The notes under the pieces: model-generated
The model's database searches: none
What the model saw: only the letters and a program-made list of their open reading frames with translations
What the model was told of the DNA's origin: nothing
Source: Cynocephalus volans
Lineage: Eukaryota; Chordata; Mammalia; Dermoptera; Cynocephalidae
DNA: 64,000 nt
Direction: 5' to 3'
Assembly: GCF_027409185.1 (NCBI RefSeq)
Contig: NC_084463.1
Coordinates: 41,766,407 to 41,830,406 of the forward strand
Shown: in pieces, positions 12,063 to 23,162 of the stretch
How the letters are laid out: each line of letters begins with the position of its first letter
How positions within the stretch are numbered: position 1 is the stretch's first letter
Position numbers and translations under genes: made by a program

Positions 12063-12885
12063 GGGGTTAAACTTAGATCGTCTTTTCCAGATCCTTTTTT
12101 TATTAACGTAGAAATTATTCACTAGAAACTTTTATCCTAAAGTGCTTTTGCTTCATCTCATAAGTTTAGTTTGTTTTTATTTTTGTTCATCTGAAGATAC
12201 CTTTTGAATTTTCTTTAATCAATTGGCTTTTCAGAAGCACATCTGAAGTAGATTTGATTTCCAGTTTTATGCCATTGTGGTATTTAAAAAACCTTGATAT
12301 AAATGAATCCTTTTTAAATTTGTTAAGATTTGTTTTTTGTTTTTTGTTTGTTTTTGCCTAACATATATGTCCTGTAGAATGTCTAAAGAATGTTTCATGT
12401 ATGCTTAAGAAACATGTATTCTGATACCTTTGGACAAAATGTTCTGTATCTGTCTTTTATGCTCTTTTGGTCTATAGTGTTATAGAAGTGCGCTGATTCC
12501 TTGGTTTTCTGTCTGAATGATCTATTGTTTTAATTCAGGTTTTGAAGTTCTCTATTATTACTATATTTCTGTCTTTTTTTACAATTCTATAAATATTTTC
12601 TTTATATATTTAGGCTGTGTGAGTGTGTGTGTATATATATATATATTTATTGCTACATTCTCTTGACAAATTTACCACCTTATCACGTAGTGATCTTGAC
12701 TCTTGTGACGAATTTTTCCTGGAAGGCTATTTTGTCTAAGTATAACTACTCTGGTACTCCTTTGGATATGATTTTTATGAATTTTTTTTTATCTCTTTTA
12801 GTGTCTGTGTGTTCTTATATCTAAAATGAGTCTCTTGTAAGCTCTGTACTGTTGGATTTCATGTTTATTAATCAATTAAGCCACT
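12063..12885 (-). mobile_element. Old L1, minus strand: part 2 (ORF2 N-terminal region)
   Basis: Continues the L1 interrupted at 9242. Antisense phrases of the L1 endonuclease region are readable: CTTCATCTCATAAGTTTAG at 12150, GTAGATTTGATTTCC at 12248, GTATTCTGATACCTTTGG at 12416. A short TA/TG run occurs at 12620-12650. It ends where the next MaLR LTR begins. Confidence 0.75.
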
Positions 12886-13490
12886 CTGTCATTTTCTGCT
12901 GCTTTAACAGTACCACAGACTGGGGAACTTATAAAGAGTAGAAGTTTTTTCTGACTCATGATTCAAGAGGCTGGAAAGGTCAAGTGCACAGTGCTGACAT
13001 GCTGATAGGGCCTTCTTGCTACATCATAACATCACAGAAGGCATGAGGGTGACAGGGGGCACGAGAAAGAGAGAGCTCACTCTTATTACAGGTGTATTCT
13101 CTCAGTAACTAACCCACATCTGTAATAATGACACTAATCCATTGATGAAGACAAAACATTTATGATCTAGTCACCTCTTTAATGACCCATCTCTTAATGC
13201 ATCACAATGGCAATTAAATTTCAACATGAGTTTTTTTTTTTAATTATAAGAGGTTGTGGAGCAGTTGGGGGAGAGGAGGAGAGAGGAAAAGAGAGGGAAA
13301 TAGAGTGGGAGGAGGAGACAGGAGAGTGTACATGGTTGAGGCCTGTGGTACCCCCCTCATTCCAGCAGGGGATACCAGGCACTTCCCGTGGTGGCTTGGT
13401 CATTGCTGGGCTGGATGCAGATGTCAAGGGGGTTTGGCTGAAGCCGTTGGCCCCTACCATCAGCCTGAGTTTTCAAGGGACATTCAAACC
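12886..13490 (-). mobile_element. ERVL-MaLR LTR (provirus 2) with internal insertion
   Basis: Reverse-oriented MaLR LTR: TTCTGCTGCTTTAACAGTAC, then GACTGGGGAACTTATAAAG at its beginning and CAAGGGACATTCAAACCAT at its end. The LTR is split by about 235 bp of unrelated sequence starting with a T-run at 13230. Confidence 0.75.
13230..13466 (-). mobile_element. Unclassified retroinsertion inside the LTR
   Basis: The expected LTR text (TTTCAACATGAG then TTTT..GGGACATTCAAACC) is interrupted here. The insert starts with a T-run on the plus strand, so its poly(A)-like end faces left, and it contains a purine-rich part (GGAGGAGAGAGG) and a GC-richer part. CATGAG and CCTGAG at the edges could be a weak target duplication. 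I do not recognise the source. Confidence 0.45.
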
Positions 13491-15450
13491 ATAGCTTCCT
13501 TTCCCTTGCTCTACAAAACTTGTGTTCTCACATACAAAATGTATTTATTCTGTCTCAGTAACCCCAAAGTCTTAGCTTGCTTTTTAGCATCAGTTAAAAA
13601 TTTTAAAGGCCTGAGTCCCATCTAAATCAGACACGTGTGACACTTTAAGCTTGATTCATCCTGAGGCAAATTTTCTTGAATTGTAGGCCTGGGAAATCAA
13701 AACAAGTTGTGTATTTCCAAAATACAATGGTGATCCAGACATTGGAAATTTTATGAAGTTTTAAAGAAAGAAATAGACAAGAATAAAGGAGTAATGGGCT
13801 CCATATAAGTTTTACATCCAACAGGGAAATATTAAATCTTAATCCTCCGGAATAATCTTCCTTGACTCCATGTTTTGCTTTCTGGGCACATTGATGCATT
13901 CTGTGCACCTGCAGAATGAACACCATTGGAACACCACCAAGGCTTATGCTTGTACCTTCTAGATTGGTGGCCTGAGTCACACCTAAAATCCAGGGCCAAT
14001 TGAGCCATGGATAAGGTGACTACAAAACACTCGCAAGATTCATGGGGCAGAGACCTGAGGCAGCCCTGAGCCATGAGACTTTTCTGTCCTTAAGGCCCTA
14101 TCTTTCTGAGCCTGTGATGGGAGAGGCAGCCTCAAATATCTCTGAAATGCCTTCAGGGTCTTCATTCCATTGTCCTGATGCATAGCACCTGGCTTCCTTC
14201 TGTTCATGGTACTTTGTTTAGCAAAGCTTCTCTTGGCCACACAGTTGGTTTGTTCTCCTGAAGATGCCTTTATACTCTTTACTTGGTCAGGCTGCAAATT
14301 TTCAAAATTTTTCTACTCTGCTTACTTTTTAATTATAAATTTTGTCTTTAGATAATTTTTCTCCTTTTTCATCTTACCGTGTGCAATTAAAAGGAGCACA
14401 CAGCTTTTTCAGTATTTTGCTCATAAATTTATTCCATCAGATATTCTAATTCCTTGCTCTTAAATTGTGCCTTCCCTGTGGTATTTCTGAGTGGCACAAT
14501 GGAAGTTTTCCAAGCTCAGTTCCCTGTATGAAGGATAGCGGGGTGGCAAGCATTGGGAGTGTCTTGCTTGGCTCTTGCCATGTGAGGTTAATAATATCAC
14601 TGTTCTCTGAACAGTCTTGTTTCTGGTGCAGGTGACATCAAGCTCACCAAACATGGCAATGTACTGCTCCATGAAATGGTGAACTGATGCTGTTACCTTT
14701 AATAAAACTTAATAAGAATTAATTAAGAACTTAGTACAACTTGTATATCTTTAAGCCATGGATGTCAGGTCAATATTGCAGTCTTGAGATATGATTTTTT
14801 GATTAAACCTCAATAAAAAATGTTTTTTGGCTGTTTTCAAATCTTTGTATAGGCAAAGTAGTAGCTTAGGGATACTTATGAATTAATAATGTTTTCTATA
14901 GATACAGCATTATATTCTTTGTAGTCATGGAAAAATAAAAAATACTTTGCAGTCTTAGTGAAGGTATTCATCTTTCAGATTGGAGAAATTAATCTTATTT
15001 TGGAAATGTCACTGCATTCTAAAAAGTTCAAACCTCATACTTCTGAATATTGAAATTTTGGACTTGACATTTACTAAGTATTGATAATATAAAACTGGTA
15101 AACTTGTTAAAAAAATTAATTAATTAAAATAAATAAATAAATTGTGCCCTCCACAAGTTCTAGGACATGGACACGATCCTGCCACATCCTTACAACTATA
15201 TAACAATGATGGTCTTTTTTCCACTTTCCAATAATACCTCGTTCCCCAGTTCTAAGACCTCATCAGAATGGCCCGTACTGTCTACATTTCTGCCAACATT
15301 CTGATCACAACCACTTAAGTAATCTCTAAGAAGTTGCAGACTTTCCCTACGTTTCTTTTTCTGAGCCCTCACCATAATTTCCCTTAATTCTTTGTTTATG
15401 GCAATTTAAGCTTTTCCCAGCCTGCTTCTCTAAATTCTTCCAGCCTCTAC
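13491..15450 (-). mobile_element. MaLR internal region of provirus 2 (interrupted, 5' LTR missing)
   Basis: Antisense MaLR internal sequence, parallel to provirus 1: it shares the GCCTTCAGGGTCTTC region, the TTCTCCTGAAG region and the closing TTCTTCCAGCCTCTACC. It is interrupted at 14472-15137 by a retroinsertion. No second LTR follows 15450, so the 5' end is deleted. Confidence 0.7.
14472..15137 (+). pseudogene. Retroposed fragment containing one CCT6 exon
   Basis: A 666-bp insertion with a perfect 11-bp target duplication TAAATTGTGCC at 14461-14471 and 15138-15148, ending in an A-rich tail (ATTAAAATAAATAAA). This is L1-mediated retroposition in + orientation. Inside, 14616-14678 translates to LVSGAGDIKLTKHGNVLLHE followed by M, a segment of the TCP-1 zeta chaperonin subunit (CCT6A/CCT6B). 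It is preceded by TTCTCTGAACAG (acceptor-like) and followed by GTGAACTG (donor-like). The remaining sequence resembles intron or 3' UTR, so the template looks like an unspliced or prematurely polyadenylated CCT6 transcript. One Asp to His change is seen relative to the family. Confidence 0.65.
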
Positions 15451-16800
15451 CTTAAGGGGTGAATGGGTTGTCTTCATGTGGGGAGGGGAGGGATTAGAGT
15501 GGGGACTTTGTCTCCCAGTTTCTTTGGTAGTGAAGTTTTCAGGTGTTGCTGTTGATACTGTAAGTTTTTCTAAGGCCATGGGGTTCTAATTCCCTTGGGG
15601 TCAGTTCTGTGCAGCTCAAGGCAGTGGTTCTCTTTAGTATTTACTTGTGAACTGTACCTGATTGATTTATACTTCTGTTAACAAGACACTTCTTACCTTT
15701 TTTATACACCTATTCTGTGATACGACGTGACTTACGATTGAGTGTTGAAGAGCAAAGACTGAATGTGTTTTTTACAGGCTGGCTTCCTGTTATCCTTGAG
15801 TCCCTGCAGCGTGGCACATGTCTGAGAGGCTCTTATGTCTGATGGACTCAGAAGTCCATTAGGAGAGTTTTCCTTAAATGGGGTCTCCCTTTTTCATTTC
15901 TTTCTTAAATGGTGGGTCCCTTCAAATGGAAATCTAACATTGGCCTCTGTGTGGTTAGTATCAGATGATGTATATTGATTCCATTACAAAGGTTATGTGA
16001 TAATCAGTGGAAACGTAATAATCAGGAAAGAGGAGGTCAAAGAGCACGGTCTGAATTGACCTCACCTCTTCTCGGTGCACACACTTGCCTGTGAGACAGT
16101 CTTCATTGCCTTGGCCTCATTTTATTTTTGTTAGTAATTTAGAGGGTAAGTTGTTATATGAAATTGAATAGGTAATTGTACATATTTTAATAAGAATTCC
16201 ATAGCCTTGACTATGAAACATAATGAGTAGGTGATTATCGTGTGTGCAATTTGTAAAGTAGATATTTCTCTCAGTATCAAACTTAGTGCTGTGGTTTTGT
16301 TTTCCATTTGCTAATGGAGATATTTAAGTGGTATTTAGTATACATTTATTAATAAAACAATTTTTTTCCAACATGAAGGTAGCTTTAGTGTGTTTATGTT
16401 GTCAAGATAAAAATTTAAGCTATATGTAAAAACAAAGCAAAAACACCAGAAGGGGCACTGTCCGCACATCCCACATTACCACGTGCTGGTGAGCACGGAT
16501 GTGTGCACGTGGCAGGGTGTGTAGAAAAGTGGCCACCATCAGGGCTGATTTGCTCTTTTCACTCACGTGTTGTCAAACTCTCTTCATGGCAGTGAGTGGA
16601 GGGATTTCATTTTAATGTTGCTCTTTAAGTTTAAAAATTAGTCTTAAAAACTCCTAAATTTACTCCTAAAAACTTCTGAGAACTTCAGAGCTTTTTATTT
16701 ATTTGGGTTATATTTGTTGATATTCACCCCATTTAAAATTAAAAATGAGACAAAGTTTTTATTTATTCATTTTTAAATACCTTTATTTAAAATAATAATC
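15451..16800. other. No recognised gene or repeat
   Basis: Moderately AT-rich DNA. I see a possible exon-like stretch near 15775-15860 but no convincing splice pair or coding frame. Confidence 0.45.
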
Positions 16801-17090
16801 GTTTACATGATAACCTAACAATTCAATGAGAGAGGTGGCATTGTTTTAAAAGTTTTTACAGATCTCTTTGTCTTAACTGACAGCAGCTGGATTCTCAGAT
16901 CTGCTGCTACATTCAAGCTAATATCACCATCATTTAGCTTCTGGAAAACTCTGTTATATACTCCTGAGAGGGTGACAGAGGCACAGAAAATTCTAGTGTT
17001 CTGAAAATAGCTTTGGTCCTGGGGACCTCCTGAAAAGGCAGCCCCACTGGACCACCCTTGACCACCGTTTGAGAACCTTTGCTCTCCGTG
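16800..17090 (-). mobile_element. hAT transposase 3' end, minus-strand copy
   Basis: The minus strand at about 16815-16930 encodes NVAADLRIQLLSV followed by a Lys-rich stretch, the C-terminal end of a mammalian hAT/Charlie-like transposase. The same end is encoded on the opposite strand at about 18890-18990. The piece 16931-17090 carries TTTGAGAACC, which matches hAT terminal inverted repeats of the GGTTCTCAAA type. Confidence 0.6.
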
Positions 17091-18150
17091 ATGATTACAC
17101 ACGTTCTATTGTTGTTAAAGGAGAGTTTGTGGAACTGCACATCTTTAAATAAGTATGCTTCAGTTATTTACTTCAAGCAGATTTTTGAGTATTACAAGTT
17201 GAGCATTAACATTTATAATGGTTATAAAGTTATGTATCCTAATACTTATAGTTGTTTTTAAGTAACAACATTTTGGGAGGCTATTTTTTTTCTTTAGTTT
17301 TTAAGAAATTCACTTCTGGCAGCTTAACATTTTGATGAGTTGGGGGATCTGAAGGGAAAATCCTAGAGGTTGTTGTAGAACACTCTTGTGGAAAAAAGTG
17401 TTTAAAGTTTCTTCTGATACCTGAAGTGTGGATATGTACCGCTGCTTTGCACATATCAAGGGTATTTTCAAACTAGTAGAAATTGCAGATTACAAAGGCT
17501 CTCCAGGTGTGTTCCACGGACCCCTGGGAGTCCCCCAAACCCTTTCTGGGCCTGAGAGGTCAAAACTAGCTGCGCAGCAGCAGCCGGGCACTGTGAGCTG
17601 ACATGTGCACTGTGGTGCAGAGGCGGATCAGAGCGCAGGTGCTTTGTGCTCTTCCCCGCCATGCACTGGGTGGTTAAAATATGCCAGTTTCCCTTCTGGG
17701 AGTCCTTGATGAAGCAGTAAATATTAATTTTAGTAAGTCTCAACCCTAAGATAGACATCTTTTCACCTGTCCCTGTGATGAAGGGACAAGTATACAGGAC
17801 ATCTGCTGTATCCGGGGGTGGCATTTCCAGGAAGGCTATGGTGGGACTGGCTGAGTCCTGAGCTGTTCAGCTACATCTCAGGGAAGCCAGCCCTCCTGGG
17901 CATGACAGCAGACAGACGGCACTTTTGCAACTCTATTTGGTAAATCTTTTCCCCAAAATGAATGATGTGAGTCTCAAGGAAAGCAATGGACAGTATTTGC
18001 TACTAATGATACAGTTCAAGCTTTCATGCAAAAATTAGAATTCTGGGAAATTTGTATCTGCCATCATGACTTTGATGATGTCTTCCCAGTAATTAAAGAC
18101 TTCTGAGGAGGTTGGAAGTGACATTAACAAATGTGTTTTTTTAATACCCT

Positions 18151-18574
18151 CTGATGGAGTTTGGATGTGTTGTTCCCTCCAAAACTCATGTGCAATTTTG
18201 ATCCCCAATGTGGCAGTGTTGGAAACTGATTGAGTCGTGGGGGCGGATCCCTCATGAATGGATTCATGTTCTCCCTGGGGGAGGGGGGATAAATGAGTGA
18301 GTTCTCACTCTGTTAGTTGCCACGAGAGCTCATTGTTTAAAAGACCCTGGCATCTCCTCTCTCTCTCACTTCTCTCTCTCTTGCTTCTTCTCTCACCATG
18401 TGATCTGCTTGTACCCGCCAGCTGCCTGCCACTTTTCTGCCATGAGTAGAAGCAGCCTGAAGGCCCATGCGAAACACAGTTGTCCCAGAATCGTAAGCCT
18501 TATAAACCTCTTTCCTTTATAAATTACCCAATCTCAGGTAATTCTGTTATAGCAACACAAAACGGACTAATACA
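18151..18574 (+). mobile_element. ERVL-MaLR solo LTR inside the hAT element
   Basis: Starts TGATGGAGTTTGGATGTGTT and ends AACACAAAACGGACTAATACA. It includes GAGTCGTGGGGGCGG and ATAAACCTCTTTCC. It is the same LTR subfamily as 9912-10313, and the transposase frame resumes on both sides. Confidence 0.85.
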
Positions 18575-19087
18575 TCATCTAATGAAATGTGTTGACATTT
18601 GGCATCTCTGCCCAAAACTTGATGAACCAGTGTTTCCAGATGACCAACACATATGAGTAAAAGATATGTTTAAAGTGCAAAACAGTGGGTTTTAGTTTAG
18701 AAAAGTGTGAAAAGTTCATTCATATGGTTTCAGATTCCATGTTGCAGCAAACTTTTATGAAACTACTACTTGTTAAGATTTCGTATAGCATCAAAGAACA
18801 TCCATAATTATGTGAAAATATTGTAAAATGCTCCTCCATTCTTAATGACATCTGTATGAGGCAGGATTTTCTCTCATTTTTTCACCCACAGAATATGTGG
18901 ACTGACTGCAGAAGGAGACTTGAAGTCCCAATGTCCTCTATTAAGACAGAGATTTGCAAAAATATAAAACAGTGCCACTCTGGCTGTAATTATTTTAGAG
19001 ATAATGTTACTTTTTTATTTAAAAAGTGTGCATGTATAATGGGTTTATTTTTTAATATTTAAAATTTAGGAAATATCAATGAATATA

Positions 19088-19167
19088 TGAGAGTGTTTTA
19101 AACAGTTCATGGAAAAACAGAATTAAAAGATAATGGTAATCTTTCCATCAGCTTTTTGAAGACCCCT
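19088..19167. mobile_element. Palindromic mariner-type MITE, copy 2
   Basis: 80 bp, TGAGAGTGTTTTAAACAGTT to AGCTTTTTGAAGACCCCT, with inverted complementary arms and TA on both sides. It shares the core TTCATGGAAAAA...AAAGATAAT with copy 1 at 6491-6572 in the inverted sense. Confidence 0.7.
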
Positions 19168-19240
19168 TAAACAAAGCTCTTTGTGGTCCTCAACTTTTAA
19201 GAGTATAAAGGAGCCCTGAGAAAAAGTTTGAGAGCTGAAG

Positions 19241-20972
19241 TGTGAAGATCAGCCACATGTCCTTGCTTGAATTGTCACTTTCCAGCCTTTTTGTTGCAGG
19301 CTTTGTTGTTAACAGACCTATTAAGAATAGTCTAGACCTATTAAGTCTAGACTACTATCACACATACATATATACACGTGCACAAATATATATTTATTTT
19401 TTAACCCAAGATTTTGTAGCGTTATCCTGACTTCTTGAGTTAGTAGGAGATGGAGTTTTCAGCTGAGAAAAAATGTGTGCTTAGAAAAATAACTTTGAGT
19501 TCAGTACATTCAGTGTTACCCTACAGTTTACTTTCCCAGTTTCAGAGATGCCCACTTTTCTCTTCCTTTCTGGAAAAAAAATTTTTTTGTTAATATGATG
19601 TGTTTGACCACATTCCACCTGTAATGTGCTGGGTAGTGGGCAGAGTAATGTAGTAATTCTGAGTTGTGTTGGATATTTAACATTTTTTAAAAAAATTTTT
19701 GACTTGATATTCATGTTTTTATTTCTCAAGCTAAGTGAAATTTCATATTAGATTTTTTGTGTTGAAGAAATTATGAAAAATCAATTTTGCATGTTTAAAA
19801 TGGTCTATGCTATTCTAAGTATGTCCTTTATCTCATTGTACTTAACTAAAATAACTATATTTTTTTCTGATTTATAATTCAGAACTCAAATCAAATCCAG
19901 AAACATGTTTATTTTTCAGATTAACAAATAAATTGAATTTTTTAAAATGGTTTTTCATTCCTGAGAACATATCGATTTCTTTGCTTTTATAAATGTTCAG
20001 TATTGTGAAATATAAAAGTGTATTACCAAATAGTTTCTGAATTCTTAAAACAATCATTTTAAGGGTAGGTTTACTTCATTGAAGAGATTATATGACTATG
20101 GTGTTGTTATTGGGCTAGTTGGTGAACTCTGAAGTCTTAATGGTCACCGTCTCTTTAAAAGGATGAGGCGGAATGTTTGCCTCTCTGTTCCGAGGTCACC
20201 AGGGAGACCACAGTTAGAGGAGGCAGCTGGAGCAGGTGAGAAGTTAGGAGGTGGTAAGCACTGCTCAGGAGGGTGGGCTCTCGGGCAGATGTGCTAGAAA
20301 AAGTAGAAATTCTGGTCCTAGCTGGAAATAAAGGCCTGTTGAGTGAATGTTTAGGATGTGGCTATTGAGAGACTCTACAAGGAGAAATGTTTTTTAAGTA
20401 CATGTAGGTGAACTGTGGAATGTTGGTGTTCAGTAATCATAAACACTAGTCTAAAAATTTTCTTAGGTTTTTAATTAAAATGATGACATAGTGACAATAT
20501 TGAGAATTTTTGAATAATTAAATTTATATATAATTTTGTTCACCCTTTTCACATTTTGTTCACGTTTCTCTGCTCTGCATTGGGTTTTATTGAGCTGGGT
20601 TCATCCCAAGACCAGGCTCATACCGGGAAAAAAGCTGATGCTGGATGGCTGATCTCTGAGCCCTCATCTCCTGCACCTCTGCCAGCCTCCCCTGAGCAAG
20701 TCCAAGACTGGCCTCTCCTTCTGGGCTGTCCTAGAACCTTCTCTCAGAGTGTAGTGATAATGTATGCTTTTCTATGTAAAAGTCCTTAAAGGAGAGGGTG
20801 TTGTATTTTTTTTTTTTTCCTAACTCCCTGGGTGTCTTCTGGTTGACATAATGTACACTCAAATATAAGATCACTCAAATTTTGGTGCCTTTTTATTTTA
20901 AAACTACTGATATGCGGTTTTAGTTACAGGTATTTAAGAGCCGTAATTTTTTGTTTTTATGTTTTCTTTTAG
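19241..20972. other. Non-coding DNA upstream of the DIDO1 copy
   Basis: Mostly unique-looking AT-rich sequence. 20150-20240 is GC-richer and ends in CAG/GTGAGAAG, a possible donor, but no acceptor or frame supports an exon. 20575-20790 contains a short open frame with no recognisable homology. Confidence 0.45.
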
Positions 20973-21166
20973 GAACTTACTCCATGGGAGTAGTCTCTAG
21001 ATATTTGAGTTGTTGAAAACATGAATCCTGTTACTTGTGAACAGTGACTGACAACAGTGATGTGAGGCCTGGTTGTCTATTTGGACCAAAAGATTTCATC
21101 GGCCAGGTTTTTTGTTGTATTTCTGATTCCAGGAGAAAAATTGTCCAAGTTTTCAGTGTTTGGCAG
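20973..21166 (+). other. Candidate 5' UTR exon of the DIDO1 copy
   Basis: A good acceptor (TTTTCTTTTAG) and donor (GGCAG/GTAAAG) enclose 194 bp without a long frame. It lies 2 kb before the exon with the start codon, on the same strand. The position fits a non-coding leader exon of DIDO1. The homology to the DIDO1 leader is inferred and I cannot verify it. Confidence 0.35.
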
Positions 21167-23162
21167 GTAAAGTATCAATTGTGTTAAACAGTAGCAATTA
21201 AATTTTAACTTAAGTCTGTATTTAGCATTTCTAAAGTGGCAATATGTGTAAAGAAACTGATTTAATGTACCATTCATGTTTATTTGAAATATTCTAAACT
21301 TTAGCCTAAAGTTTTTAGTTGTGTTTAATTATTTGTGAGAATTAGATTCAGGTGCTAATACCAAAGTCAAGGGTTTGGATATCCTTACCAGCCAGCCACC
21401 CAAAAAACAAAAACAAATATTTGATTCACAATGTTCCTTCATTCTTCCTGCAGGAAGCCATCCCCATGGAGGCAGGTTGCAGCGGTGGGTGGACTGCATC
21501 CATATGCCTTGTTGGTGAAGGCTCCTCAGGCTGTGTTTAGTAGAAATTCAAAGTGTGTTGTATGCGAATTGAAACTTGATCCACTTTCAAGATGTCTATC
21601 AAATTTGCTGCAAATTTGCTGATTTATGGAAGCAGAAAATTTTTTTTCCAAAAAGTAAAATTTATAGAGAGAATGAGTAAGCAATTGTGATTTAACATAT
21701 GATTATATTGTAATTATAAGCTAATACTGTAATATAATAACTGCTCTGCTGTATATATTTATAAGGAGCAGGTCTCTGCATTTCATGTTATTTCTCACAT
21801 TTAAAACCCACAACTTTTGAGGTCAGCGTTGCCTCCTGGATTGTGACTTGCTTTGGATCCCCAGCTGGCATGGGAAAGCCCCCCCTTTGTGTTTGGCACC
21901 ATCATGGAGGTTCCTCTGCATTCTCTGGAGGGGTCTGGGATTTCCACACTGATGCTGGGTCACTTTGGCAGCTGGTTTAGTTCAGCTGTGTTGGGGGAGT
22001 AAGGAAGGGGTTTGATTCTCCCCTCAGCAGCTTCTGAGTCACCAAGGAGTGTGTGGGTCAGGTTTGCAGTCAGGCAGCACCTATAGCTAGACAGAAAACT
22101 GGGAAATGACAGCATTTAGACAGAAGAAGGAAAAAAAAGGTTGCAAGTGATTTTAAAGTTTGTGTATTTTATATGTTTTAAGGTTTTCATTTTATACCTG
22201 TCCTTCCCATCGGATGGAATATGGCATAAACCAGAGTCATAATTAATATTTAAATGTGATTAAAGACTGGACAGCTTAGAAAATAATTCTCATTGTACCG
22301 TCTTGTTCAGGTTTTGTTGGTTTAAACAAGAGTAAAAGTTTCACAAACATGACCCTTTAGAAGAATATATTAGAAAGTGAAAGAAAAAAAACAGAGAAGA
22401 ATGGTATACCTTAAAGCTATTGCCTAGGTCAGTGTTTTCTAGGTGTCTAAAGTTATCTGTCGCTGAGGACAATATCCCTAAAACTCAGTGGACTAAAACA
22501 AGGCCCGTTTCATATCTCTGAACCATGTGGAATCAGGGTGGTCCTCCTCCCACTTGGCATCCAGGAGGGTCATTGAGAACTAGCTAGAGTCAGGGCTGCT
22601 GTGGAGGGTCCACAGCAGTGTCCCTCCTGGGCCTGGGTGGGGGTGGCTGAAAGCTGGGCTCAGCTGAGCTCCTCCCCTCCATGAGGTCTCCAGCAGGGGG
22701 TGGTCAGCAGCCTAGGGCTCCAGAGCCCAGAGTGGACATGGCCAGTCCCCTTGTGGGTTGTCAACCTCGCTCTAGTGATCGTGTCCTTACCCCACTCACG
22801 CTGGTGCTTACTTCCTATGTTCCCTGCTCCATGTTCTGTAAAGCCTTGTCCTAAGCAGGTAAATGGCAGCAGGACACATTTGACTTGCTGACCGTCTTTT
22901 CCTACTAAACATTAGATATGTAACTAATTGAAGTTTCCTTAATGAGTCTCTTGAAATCATCTCACACGCCACACTTCATGAAACACTGATTAACAGGACT
23001 GACTGCTGCACTGCTCCATGTCTTGTAGATAGAAGGTGGATGGTTCCATTTCCTCTTATTTACATGTAGGCAGGTTATGCTCCCTCCTGTGTGCGGTTGA
23101 GTTTGTGTGATCTTTTCACTCAGTGGCTTGCTGCTAATGATGTGATGACATTTTCTCATTAG
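21167..23162. other. Intron-like DNA before the first coding exon
   Basis: No coding frame of note. 22430-22900 looks like a very old interspersed repeat (the ACTCAGTGGACTAAAACA motif recalls LTR or DNA-element ends), but I cannot assign it. Confidence 0.4.

Larger units (their letters stand above)
17495..19240 (+). mobile_element. Degenerate hAT/Charlie transposon with transposase relic
   Basis: Left part 17495-18150: TCTGGGCCTGAGAGGTCAAAAC, then a degenerate transposase frame (words for NDVSLKESNGQ, FMQKLEFWEICI). Right part 18575-19060: VSDSML, LLVKISYSIKEHP, LCEAGFS-like text and SSIKTEICKNIKQCHS, the C-terminal dimerisation region of hAT transposases. It closes with CTTTGTGGTCCTCAAC and AAAGTTTGAGAGCTGAA near 19235, a hAT terminal repeat. 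Multiple stops and indels make it dead. A MaLR LTR (18151-18574) and a MITE (19088-19167) interrupt it. Confidence 0.75.
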
